Shown in pieces: positions 8,488 through 14,527 of a stretch of DNA of 14,527 bases. Source of the DNA: Nitrospirota bacterium (lineage in GTDB: Bacteria; Nitrospirota; Nitrospiria; Nitrospirales; UBA8639); assembly GCA_029879555.1 (NCBI GenBank), contig JAOUQB010000024.1:1-14527 (forward strand). Direction: 5' to 3'. The first letter of the stretch is position 1. Every line of letters begins with the position of its first letter. Position numbers and translations under genes: made by a program. The notes under the pieces were generated by a model. That model saw nothing but the letters and a program-made list of their open reading frames with translations, had not been told where the DNA came from and did no database searches.

Positions 8488-10301
8488 ATGTGTTTCAAGA
8501 AAATATCTCGATCTTACGGTCTCAGGATCCGGCGTTGGCGTCTCACCTTCTGAACACTCCTGGTGGGCTTTTGTCCATATATCCGGCCAAGTCTGGCCTG
8601 CCGACCGCCGTCGTCAACAATCGCTCCATCCATAGTGCCTATGATCCCCTTCGTGAAGCTGAGCAGTGGGCCGCTCATCACGCGAAGGATTGCCAAGCGG
8701 GTGAAGTCTTGGTCGTATTGGGCCTTGGGTTGTGGTACCACCTGGAGGCCTTATTCGCCAACGTGTCTCAAGATTCTCTGATCATGGTGGTGGTTCCCAA
8801 TCTCCAGGAATTGGTCGATGGGTTAGCGGTGCGAGGGTTGAAGGGATGGGGTGAACGAGTGAAATGGGTGTGGGGTGATCCCGAATCAATGGCCGGGCAA
8901 GTGGCGCAGCAAGGACAGCGTGTTCGACTGCTGACCTATGAACCCGCCCTCAGTCTTCACGCCGATGTGTATGACGCTTTTCGACTTCAGCTTCGTCAGC
9001 AGTTGGCCCATCGAGCCAACGGAACCTTACATGTCATGGTGGTTGGCCCGATTTATGGGGGCTCTCTTCCTATCGGGGGGTATGTCGTTCGGGCGTTAGA
9101 ATCGTTGGGACATCGTGTGAGTTGGGTGGACCATAGCCTACATGAACGCGGCTACCAACAGCTGAACACCATTCGAGATGATCGACTACGAATGACGGTT
9201 CAGCAGAGGTTTAGTGACACCCTCGGGGTGATCAGCTTGGCACATGTTGCGGAGGATCCACCCGATGTGGTGTTGGCGATGTCGCAAGCCCCTCTTTCCA
9301 TGGCCGTTCTTGAGCAAATGCGACGAAAAAAAGTATTGACGGCCATGTGGTTTGTTGAAAATTTTCGTCATTTGACCTACTGGCAACAAATGATTGGAGG
9401 TTACGATTTTTGGTTTGTGATGCAGCAAGCCGCCTGTCTCGACGCGTTTAAACAGGCTGGGGCTTCGCATGTGTCTTACTTGCCGTTGGCTGCGGACCCC
9501 AGTATTCATCAGCGTGTGAATTTAACGGAACATGAAGAAGACGAATTGAAAGCGGATGTGTCGTTTCTTGGTGCGGGCTATCGTAATCGACGGGAAATCT
9601 TGCCAGCCTTGTTGGGGCATGAGTGGACCTTTAAGTTGTGGGGAAATGAATGGGATAACTGCGGCACGTTAGCCAAGGTTCTTCAACGAAACGGGGCAAG
9701 AATCGATACGCCCACCAGCGTGAAAATATTTAATGGGACCACCGTCAATATTAATCTGCATTCCTACACGAAGAGCGGGTTCGATCCAGATGGGGATAGC
9801 GTCAATCCTCGTACCTTTGAATTGGCGAGTTGCGGGGCTTTTCAGGTCATCGATCATCGGACGTTGTTGCCTGATCTCTTTGATGACACGATGATGAAAG
9901 TTGTGCGAACGCCTGAAGAATTCGTGCCCGCCATCAACACCTCTTTGCGTGAACCAGAGCAGCGACGAGCTATGGCTGAGGCCTCCAAACAACAGGTGAT
10001 GACGTCCCATACGTATGTTCATCGGATGGAGACCTTGTTGAGTGCCATGGGGTTGGCCTCTCCCGATCGTATTGGAGCCATATTGCAAGGCGAACGGCAG
10101 GCCGAATCTCTTCTTGCACGTAGTCGAGAATCGCCAGAACTCATTCCGCTCCTCAACACCTTTCCCAAAAAAAGTCGAGTTGAGCTTGTCGATATGGCTC
10201 GAGCCATTCGACTGAAAGGTCCTGAGGCTCAACTGAAACGAGAAGAGCTCTTGATTTTGATGATGGATGAATACCGCCAGGAGAAACGTGATTTCTTATG
10301 A
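8484..10301 (+). CDS. Maf-N-like domain fused to CgeB-like glycosyltransferase
   Basis: A 605-residue protein. Start at ATG 8484 is preferred over in-frame ATG 8475: CAGG at 8471-8474 is nine bases before 8484 but touches 8475, and 8484 makes an ATGA overlap with the preceding GT9 gene. Residues 45-130 (IHSAYDPLREAEQW, VLVVLGLGLWYHLEAL, VVVPNLQEL) look like the N-terminal domain of motility-associated factor (Maf) flagellin glycosyltransferases. Residues about 183-530 look like a CgeB-type GT-B enzyme: Rossmann start HVMVVGPIYGG, SFLGAGYRNRREIL near 360, LWGNEW at 385-390, and NPRTFELASCGAFQVIDHR at 441-459. The last 40 residues (DMARAIR and REELLILMMDEYR) form a charged helical tail. The Maf-like half, if correct, is the best internal evidence that this cluster acts on flagellin. 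The central Maf catalytic domain itself is not evident. The end overlaps the next gene as ATGA at 10298-10301. Confidence 0.85.
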   Translation: MNVFQENISILRSQDPALASHLLNTPGGLLSIYPAKSGLPTAVVNNRSIHSAYDPLREAEQWAAHHAKDCQAGEVLVVLGLGLWYHLEALFANVSQDSLIMVVVPNLQELVDGLAVRGLKGWGERVKWVWGDPESMAGQVAQQGQRVRLLTYEPALSLHADVYDAFRLQLRQQLAHRANGTLHVMVVGPIYGGSLPIGGYVVRALESLGHRVSWVDHSLHERGYQQLNTIRDDRLRMTVQQRFSDTLGVISLAHVAEDPPDVVLAMSQAPLSMAVLEQMRRKKVLTAMWFVENFRHLTYWQQMIGGYDFWFVMQQAACLDAFKQAGASHVSYLPLAADPSIHQRVNLTEHEEDELKADVSFLGAGYRNRREILPALLGHEWTFKLWGNEWDNCGTLAKVLQRNGARIDTPTSVKIFNGTTVNINLHSYTKSGFDPDGDSVNPRTFELASCGAFQVIDHRTLLPDLFDDTMMKVVRTPEEFVPAINTSLREPEQRRAMAEASKQQVMTSHTYVHRMETLLSAMGLASPDRIGAILQGERQAESLLARSRESPELIPLLNTFPKKSRVELVDMARAIRLKGPEAQLKREELLILMMDEYRQEKRDFL

Positions 10302-11950
10302 ACAATGTGTTGATCATCAATATCACGCGAATGGGGGACTTGATTCAAATGATCCCCCTTCTTGCACGTTTACAAGATGAGTCACCTGGGGTTGGGATTG
10401 ATCTCATTGTTGACCGGGAATTTGGGCATATGGCCGCCATGATTCCTGGTATACGGCAGGTCTTCATCTTTGATTTTCAGGCGTTGATGGATGAGAGCCG
10501 TGTTTGTGCTCGAGATGTGGTGTCGTTGTACCAAGATCTTTCCCATTGGGCGAAGCCCTTACTGCAGGTGAGCTATGATCGAGTCATCAATTTAACCTTT
10601 AATCGGCGCAGTGCGTTTCTGGTGAAATATTTGGGATGTGCGGATGAGCGAGGAATGACGACGGCTCATGATGGCAGCTTCTTGGTCAAAAATCCCTGGA
10701 TGAAATATTTTCTGGATTTTCACGTCTATCGTCATTTGAATCGTTTTAATATTGTTGATCTGTTTGCGCTTGGCGGGAGTGGGCCGGGCCGGTTCCATCC
10801 CATCGAATTATTCGTGACTCCTGAATTGGCTGATTGGGCGCGGACGTTTCTCCGAAATGCTGGAGCACCCAGGTATTGGGTTGGGGTCCAAGTTGGTGCG
10901 AGTGACCCCATGAAAGCGTGGCGACCGGAATATTTTGGCCAATTAATGGCCCATCTCAGTCAAGGACGAAATGTCGGCTTTGTCCTGATTGGGACACCAA
11001 AAGAAGAACCGTCTGTCGAAGAGGCGTTGCAGGTCTATCGACAGGCTGGAGGCCAGGGTGTCCTGTGTGAAGCGGTGGGAAAAACCTCCGTACCGGAGGT
11101 TGTCGCACTGTTGCAGCAATGCCAACTGATGGTGACGAATGATACCGGGCCTATGCATATGGCAGTGGGAGTGAAGACTCCAGTCGTCAATATCTCGGTG
11201 GGGCATGTGGATTTCCGCGAAACGGGCCCGTTTGGACCAGGAAATTGGGTGGTGCAACCGGATATTGCCTGTGGCCCATGTGGATTTGACAAAGTTTGTC
11301 CTCACCACGCTTGCAAGGATCATCTTCTTCCACAAGAAATTGCTGGGTTATGTTGGCATGTGTTAGGGGAGGGGGCTTTACCCACGTTTTCCTCAACGAT
11401 TCGTGTGTTTGAAGGTGGGATCGATGAAGATCACCTTGGGACATTTGTGTTGAGGTCTGGACAAGAACCATCAGTGACGGCGTGGTATGGGACCTTTTGG
11501 CGCCGTGCTTGGTACGAAATGTTTACCGGTGGGTTCAGTCACACGCTTCCGTCTTCATCCCTTCCTCCTGATTACGAGGAAGTCATCGCGTTGTGGGCCT
11601 TATTTGCCCCACAAGTTTCTGCTTTGTGTCAGCAAGTTAAGCTGGTGCGATCTCTCAGTCGGAGACAGCCGGTGCCTGTGCTGGATCTTAAGGAAGCCCA
11701 ACATCGACTGAAAGAACATACCCTTGTGATGAAAGAACTCGTCAGGGCTTCCTTTGCCTACGGACCGTTGACTGTGGCCTTCATTCGCGAGACGTTTAAC
11801 TTAGAAGGACAAACATTACAGGCCATGACAGAAGAATATGTGATGGCTGCGAAAACATTTCAAGATCGAGTCACGCTGATTTTTGATCAGCTCACTCGGG
11901 ATTCACCTGAACCGAAAAGGAGGGACCTCTATGCTAGTGCAATTGGATGA
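10298..11950 (+). CDS. glycosyltransferase family 9 with Cys cluster and long C-terminal extension
   Basis: A 550-residue GT9 enzyme; the glycosyltransferase part is about residues 1-355 (a typical GT9 is near 350). N-terminus NVLIINITRMGDLIQMIPLL is the family signature. The donor domain has WVGVQVGASDPMKAWRPEYF, FVLIGTPKE and NDTGPMHMA at 281-289. A cysteine cluster follows the fold: Cys325, Cys328, Cys334, Cys339 (C-x2-C-x5-C-x4-C), also seen in other GT9 proteins and possibly metal-binding. Residues about 360-550 are additional, mostly helical and unrecognised. Start ATG 10298 sits in an ATGA overlap with the preceding gene; AGGAGA at 10279-10284 is 13 bases away, so reinitiation probably helps. 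The 3' end overlaps the next gene by 20 bases. Second GT9 in the operon, only distantly similar to the first, so probably a different linkage. Confidence 0.88.
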   Translation: MNNVLIINITRMGDLIQMIPLLARLQDESPGVGIDLIVDREFGHMAAMIPGIRQVFIFDFQALMDESRVCARDVVSLYQDLSHWAKPLLQVSYDRVINLTFNRRSAFLVKYLGCADERGMTTAHDGSFLVKNPWMKYFLDFHVYRHLNRFNIVDLFALGGSGPGRFHPIELFVTPELADWARTFLRNAGAPRYWVGVQVGASDPMKAWRPEYFGQLMAHLSQGRNVGFVLIGTPKEEPSVEEALQVYRQAGGQGVLCEAVGKTSVPEVVALLQQCQLMVTNDTGPMHMAVGVKTPVVNISVGHVDFRETGPFGPGNWVVQPDIACGPCGFDKVCPHHACKDHLLPQEIAGLCWHVLGEGALPTFSSTIRVFEGGIDEDHLGTFVLRSGQEPSVTAWYGTFWRRAWYEMFTGGFSHTLPSSSLPPDYEEVIALWALFAPQVSALCQQVKLVRSLSRRQPVPVLDLKEAQHRLKEHTLVMKELVRASFAYGPLTVAFIRETFNLEGQTLQAMTEEYVMAAKTFQDRVTLIFDQLTRDSPEPKRRDLYASAIG

Positions 11951-12461
11951 AGAAAAATGGGAAATGAACGACACCCTCCAATTAGAAGAGGTGTTGGCGA
12001 ATTTGAGTGACCGAGCAGAAGCGAAAGGTCGATTGGTGACACATCTTTATGTTGGTAATCGACCCATGACTGATCGAGAGTTAGTGCCTCAGACCTTGTC
12101 TCAGACGGCAAGTTCTTTCGGGACAATTTCTGCAACCAGTGAGCGAATGGAAACTCTTGTTCAAAAGGCCTCTGAAACGGGCAAGCAATTTGGACAGCAA
12201 TTGCGCTCCAATGCTCAAAAAATTGTGGAAGACTTTCGCCAAGGTCGTGGAGGGCTTCGTCGATTAGATCAATGGTTTGGGCAAGTGGCGGATTATTTGG
12301 AATGGCTTCACATTCAGGAATCTGTTGTTGGGTCTCAAGCCACGCAGACACAGAATTTGTCCCATTGGGTGAATGAACTCATGATCGCGAGAAAAGATGT
12401 TGATGAAGTACGCGTGGCCGATATGTTGGAATACGAAGTCATTCCACGGCTGCCCCAATAA
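11931..12461 (+). CDS. unrecognised helical protein between the glycosylation genes and fliC
   Basis: I do not recognise this 176-residue protein. ATG 11931 is chosen because AAGGAGGG at 11917-11924 lies six bases upstream, among the best ribosome binding sites in the window; the frame is open further upstream but lacks a comparable site. It overlaps the end of the GT9 gene by 20 bases. The sequence is soluble, charged and mostly helix-forming, with no cysteine, no signal peptide and no membrane segment. Recognisable stretches are NDTLQLEEVLANLSDRAEAK, the short VTHLYVGNR strand followed by MTDRELVP, a helical stretch at about residues 60-105, and VADYLEWLHIQE. Its position (last glycosylation gene, just before the fliC promoter) suggests a role tied to flagellin, for example as a chaperone or adaptor for the glycosyltransferases, but nothing in the sequence proves this. 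Confidence 0.8.
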   Translation: MLVQLDEEKWEMNDTLQLEEVLANLSDRAEAKGRLVTHLYVGNRPMTDRELVPQTLSQTASSFGTISATSERMETLVQKASETGKQFGQQLRSNAQKIVEDFRQGRGGLRRLDQWFGQVADYLEWLHIQESVVGSQATQTQNLSHWVNELMIARKDVDEVRVADMLEYEVIPRLPQ

Positions 12462-12515
12462 ATCGTATGACCAGCGATTAATCGTGGTAAGTATTACGCG
12501 ATGCGTCCGTTGTAT

Positions 12516-12527
12516 TCAGTTAACTGA
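12516..12527. promoter_or_regulatory. 12-base perfect palindrome upstream of the fliC promoter
   Basis: TCAGTTAACTGA is a perfect dyad whose edge is 48 bases before the sigma-28 -35 element. A second, shorter dyad, CGATTAATCG, is at 12475-12484. The spacing would suit an activator or repressor site, but such dyads also occur by chance in AT-rich spacers. Confidence 0.25.
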
Positions 12528-12575
12528 TATTCTTAGAAAACCTCAAAAAATTCTTCAACAGGATAGAGCCGCTTC

Positions 12576-12602
12576 TCAAGTTTTCTTTTTGATGGACGAT
12601 AA
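12576..12602 (+). promoter_or_regulatory. sigma-28 (FliA) promoter of fliC
   Basis: TCAAGTTT at 12576-12583, an 11-base spacer, and GACGATAA at 12595-12602. The FliA consensus is TAAAGTTT-N11-GCCGATAA, so each half matches 7 of 8 with exact spacing. Transcription should start near 12609, giving a leader of roughly 114 bases. This places fliC in the late flagellar class, expressed after hook completion, and separates it from the upstream glycosyltransferase operon. Confidence 0.87.
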
Positions 12603-12676
12603 GTAGAGCCAGACAATGAAATTGGGCATCTTTACCAATCGCTGAGGAGGCCAGTCGACTTATCTCACTCACTTTC

Positions 12677-12717
12677 CCTCAAGGGACGGAACCTTTGAGG
12701 ATTAGCCATCAAGGAGG
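12677..12717 (+). promoter_or_regulatory. fliC leader hairpin with GGA loop plus GGA-containing ribosome binding site (candidate CsrA site)
   Basis: CCTCAAGG (12677-12684) pairs with CCTTTGAGG (12692-12700, one bulged T), leaving loop GACGGAA that displays ACGGA. The ribosome binding site AAGGAGG (12711-12717), five bases before ATG 12723, carries a second AAGGA. Two ANGGA motifs, one in a hairpin loop and one over the Shine-Dalgarno, are the arrangement known for CsrA repression of Bacillus subtilis hag. CsrA action here is inference. Confidence 0.5.
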
Positions 12718-12722
12718 AATTC

Positions 12723-13550
12723 ATGGCACTTATTGTTAACAACAACATTGCATCGATCACCGCCCAACGGAACTTGGGAATTTCCACATCCCAGTTGCAA
12801 GGGTCAGTTGCCCGTCTGTCTTCAGGTTTGCGAATCACCAAAGCTTCAGATGATGCTGCCGGTCTCGGTATTTCCGAAACGTTACGTGCACAAATTCGTA
12901 GTATTAATCAAGCGGTTCGGAATTCCAACGATGGTATTAGTTTGCTCCAAATTGCTGACGGTGGTGCTGCTAATATCGGAGGTCTGTTGGCCCGACTTCG
13001 AGAATTGGCGGAACAATCGGCCAGTGGTATTTTGGGTTCAAACGAACGATCATTTTTGGATCAAGAATTCGTGGCCCTTCGTTCGGAAATTGACCGTATT
13101 TCCGCTGTGACGGAATTCAACGGCGTGAAATTGCTCAGTGGAACAGGGAATGATTCCTTATCGATCCAAATTGGTTTCCGGAGTTCAGCCAATGACACCC
13201 TCACGCTTTCGCTCAATGACTTGGATACCACTCGATTAAGCTTGACAAGTGTGAACGTGTCCACTTCTGCCAATGCCTTAAGTGCATTAAGCAATATTGA
13301 CAGCGCGATTAGTGCTGTGGCGTCAGCCCGAGCCAATGTCGGGTCTTTGCAAAATAGAATTGATGCTGCCGTCCAAAACTTGGAAGTGGCGAATGAGAAT
13401 GTGTCGGCTGCTGAATCACGGATTCGGGATGCTGATATTGCCTTTGAAACGGCGTTATTCACTCGAAACCAAATTTTGGTTTCGGCTGGTACGTCAATCT
13501 TGGCGCAAGCCAATACCTTACCTCAGCAAGCCCTGTCCTTGCTGCAGTAA
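12723..13550 (+). CDS. fliC: flagellin
   Basis: Flagellar filament subunit of 275 residues, exported by the flagellar type III system. The N-terminal D0/D1 part (about 1-140) begins MALIVNNNIASITAQRNL and has RLSSGLRI and DDAAGLGISE. The C-terminal D1/D0 part (about 190-275) has SRIRDADIAFET and ends LPQQALSLLQ. Only some 50 residues lie between, against hundreds in enteric flagellins, so the D2/D3 surface domains are essentially absent. That stretch (about 141-190) is rich in Ser/Thr/Asn and is the likely O-glycosylation area. Residues equivalent to the TLR5-contact set of Salmonella FliC (Arg91, Leu95, Glu115 here) are kept. ATG 12723 follows AAGGAGG by five bases. It is driven by its own sigma-28 promoter and followed by a strong hairpin, both suited to a very abundant mRNA. 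Confidence 0.97.
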   Translation: MALIVNNNIASITAQRNLGISTSQLQGSVARLSSGLRITKASDDAAGLGISETLRAQIRSINQAVRNSNDGISLLQIADGGAANIGGLLARLRELAEQSASGILGSNERSFLDQEFVALRSEIDRISAVTEFNGVKLLSGTGNDSLSIQIGFRSSANDTLTLSLNDLDTTRLSLTSVNVSTSANALSALSNIDSAISAVASARANVGSLQNRIDAAVQNLEVANENVSAAESRIRDADIAFETALFTRNQILVSAGTSILAQANTLPQQALSLLQ

Positions 13551-13560
13551 AAGGATATTT

Positions 13561-13597
13561 AGGAGGAGGCCAGGTCCGTTGACCTGGTCTCCATCCT
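13561..13597 (+). terminator. strong fliC-flaG intergenic hairpin without a U tract
   Basis: The stem is GGAGGCCAGGTC (13565-13576), loop CGTT, GACCTGGTCTCC (13581-13592): 12 pairs including one G-U. AGGA (13561-13564) and TCCT (13594-13597) extend it to 16 pairs across one bulged A (13593). It starts ten bases after the fliC stop. No run of T follows, so a classical intrinsic terminator is doubtful; a 3' stabiliser or processing site that raises fliC over flaG-fliD mRNA is as likely. The 3' edge lies close to the flaG ribosome binding site. Confidence 0.7.
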
Positions 13598-13616
13598 GAC
13601 GAGGGGGTAACCCATA

Positions 13617-14018
13617 ATGATTGCATCAATTTCACAAGGCGCTTCATCGGTGATTTCTGTGTCCGTTGGGCAAGAGATTCGTGTGCGTGACAATCAAAAG
13701 GTGGGAGAAAATGACAGGCTGCGCCCTATAGATAAAAAGGCTGCTAATCCAAAAGAATCTACCGAAATCAAGGAATCTCAGATTTCCAAAAATGCCCCAG
13801 AACAGATAAAAGAAGTCGTGACCCGCCTGCAAACAACTTTGCAGAATATTGAACCAAAGATCGAACTGTCTTTCGATAAAGAGTTACAGCAAGTCATTGT
13901 TCGGATTTTTGATAAAGACTCCGGTGAACTCATTCGACAAATACCATCTGAGCAAGTGTTGGAGCTTGATCGGTTTTTTGCCGGCCAATCTGGCTTGTTT
14001 GTCGAAGAAGAAATTTAA
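13617..14018 (+). CDS. flaG: FlaG family flagellar protein
   Basis: A 133-residue protein of the FlaG family, small cytoplasmic-type proteins encoded beside fliC and fliD and linked to control of filament length or flagellar assembly; the mechanism is not settled. The conserved C-terminal domain is at about residues 66-133: RLQTTLQNIEP, LSFDKELQQVIVRIFD, then SGELIRQIPSEQVLEL and a GLFVEEE end. Residues 1-65 are variable, polar and probably disordered. ATG 13617 is preceded by GAGGGGG at 13601-13607, nine bases away, just after the intergenic hairpin. No separate sigma-28 promoter is visible, so it is probably read through from fliC or processed from a common transcript. Confidence 0.93.
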   Translation: MIASISQGASSVISVSVGQEIRVRDNQKVGENDRLRPIDKKAANPKESTEIKESQISKNAPEQIKEVVTRLQTTLQNIEPKIELSFDKELQQVIVRIFDKDSGELIRQIPSEQVLELDRFFAGQSGLFVEEEI

Positions 14019-14133
14019 GCACTCTTGGTTGCCTCCCGATTGGTCAGATTTGAAGAGTTTTTCACAATAACCTTTTTTCAGAGTTTCGTCTTACGGCTGA
14101 TGTGTATGATTGTCTATTTCCAGGGAGCAGGGA

Positions 14134-14527
14134 ATGGCCTTAATTAGTTTTGGTGGACTCGGGAATGGCGTTGATTTTGGACCGATTGTTGATCTTCTCG
14201 TCCAGGCTGAACGTATTCCCATTGATCGCATCAATCAACGTAAGCTAGATTTGCAAACGAAACAAACCGATTTTGGATTATTAGGGGGCAAGCTGCTTGG
14301 ATTACAAAGTGCCGCCAACTCCCTCCGAACCCGTCTTAGTTTTGATAAAAATCAAGTCAGTGTCACATCGGCCAGTTCCCAAGACTTGTTGACGGCGAGT
14401 GTCTCGTCGACTGCGGCTTCCGGGACACATAAGGTCACGGTTAATCAGTTAGCCTCCGCTCACCAGGTTGTGTCCAAGGCCTCGACTGCCGTTTCTACTA
14501 CGGATGCAGATATAGTTAGCGGTGGAT
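14134..14527 (+). CDS. fliD: flagellar hook-associated protein 2 (filament cap), N-terminal part
   Basis: The first 131 codons of a frame that stays open to the window edge. FliD forms the cap that folds flagellin subunits into the growing filament tip. The N-terminus ISFGGLGNGVDFGPIVDLLV with the following AERIPIDRINQRK is the classic FliD D0 start (GLGSGLD-like motif, then a heptad helix). LLGGKLLGLQSAANSLRTRL continues the helix, and VSVTSASSQDLLTASVSSTA then SGTHKVTVNQLASAHQV is the beta-rich part found at this point in the family. ATG 14134 is preceded by AGGGAG at 14122-14127. The 115-base gap after flaG has only a poor sigma-28-like match (GCTGATGT at about 14096), which I do not call. 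Order fliC-flaG-fliD is the common late-flagellar arrangement. Confidence 0.93.
   Translation, partial: MALISFGGLGNGVDFGPIVDLLVQAERIPIDRINQRKLDLQTKQTDFGLLGGKLLGLQSAANSLRTRLSFDKNQVSVTSASSQDLLTASVSSTAASGTHKVTVNQLASAHQVVSKASTAVSTTDADIVSGG

Noticed and set aside
9669..10232. Long antisense open frame (187 codons) inside the Maf-N/CgeB-like gene
   Set aside because: Sits fully within a well supported gene, has no family-like motifs and no ribosome site; a codon-usage shadow.
12616..12645. Nine-codon ORF (ATG to TGA) right after the predicted fliC transcription start, ending at TGAGGAGG
   Set aside because: No ribosome binding site before it, very short, and easily due to chance; no attenuator structure can be shown.
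14077..14103. Sigma-28-like sequence before fliD (GCTGATGT as -10)
   Set aside because: The -10 matches only 5 of 8 and the -35 at the right spacing is poor.
1..14527. CRISPR arrays, tRNA or rRNA genes, insertion sequences, phage or toxin-antitoxin genes
   Set aside because: Looked for and not seen: no regular repeats, no cloverleaf-like sequence, no transposase or integrase motifs.

Overview
The window is a flagellar locus from a Gram-negative bacterium. The C-terminal part of a sugar-nucleotide epimerase and an aldo/keto reductase are followed by a cluster of very large glycosyltransferases, and this runs directly into a flagellin gene, flaG and the start of fliD. All genes lie on the + strand. 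The taxon cannot be fixed from this sequence. The mid-GC content, a short flagellin, paired GT9 enzymes next to fliC and a sigma-28 promoter would fit a Nitrospirota member (Nitrospira-like). That is a low-confidence impression from general style, not a match.

Layout. (1) 3-1880: sugar-precursor enzymes, namely a WcaG/GDP-fucose-synthase-like SDR cut by the window edge, and an aldo/keto reductase with a C-terminal extension that resembles a ParB/Srx-type fold. This part is visibly richer in AT than what follows. (2) 2002-12461: a tightly packed run of five genes that looks like one operon. It holds a 1731-residue protein (methyltransferase, two GT2 domains, a GT-B domain, a third GT2 and TPR-like repeats), a GT9 enzyme, a Maf-N/CgeB-like fusion, a second GT9 with a long extra C-terminal domain, and an unrecognised 176-residue helical protein. 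Junctions are a 30-base gap, two ATGA start/stop overlaps and a 20-base overlap. (3) 12462-12722: a 261-base control region with a palindrome, a near-consensus sigma-28 promoter and a 5' leader hairpin carrying a GGA loop upstream of a second GGA in the ribosome binding site. (4) 12723-14527: fliC (short flagellin), a very strong intergenic hairpin, flaG, and the N-terminal part of fliD running off the end.

How it fits together (inference). The SDR and reductase may help make an activated deoxy- or amino-sugar. The giant enzyme, the two GT9 enzymes and the Maf-N/CgeB fusion could build a glycan, possibly methylated, and attach it to flagellin. The acceptor is inferred only from position next to fliC and from the Maf-like N-terminal domain. 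An LPS or capsule role is the main alternative. fliC has its own late-class promoter and perhaps CsrA-type translational control.

No stretch longer than 300 bases lacks a gene. The gaps 675-737, 1881-2001 and 14019-14133 hold no promoter or terminator that I can defend.
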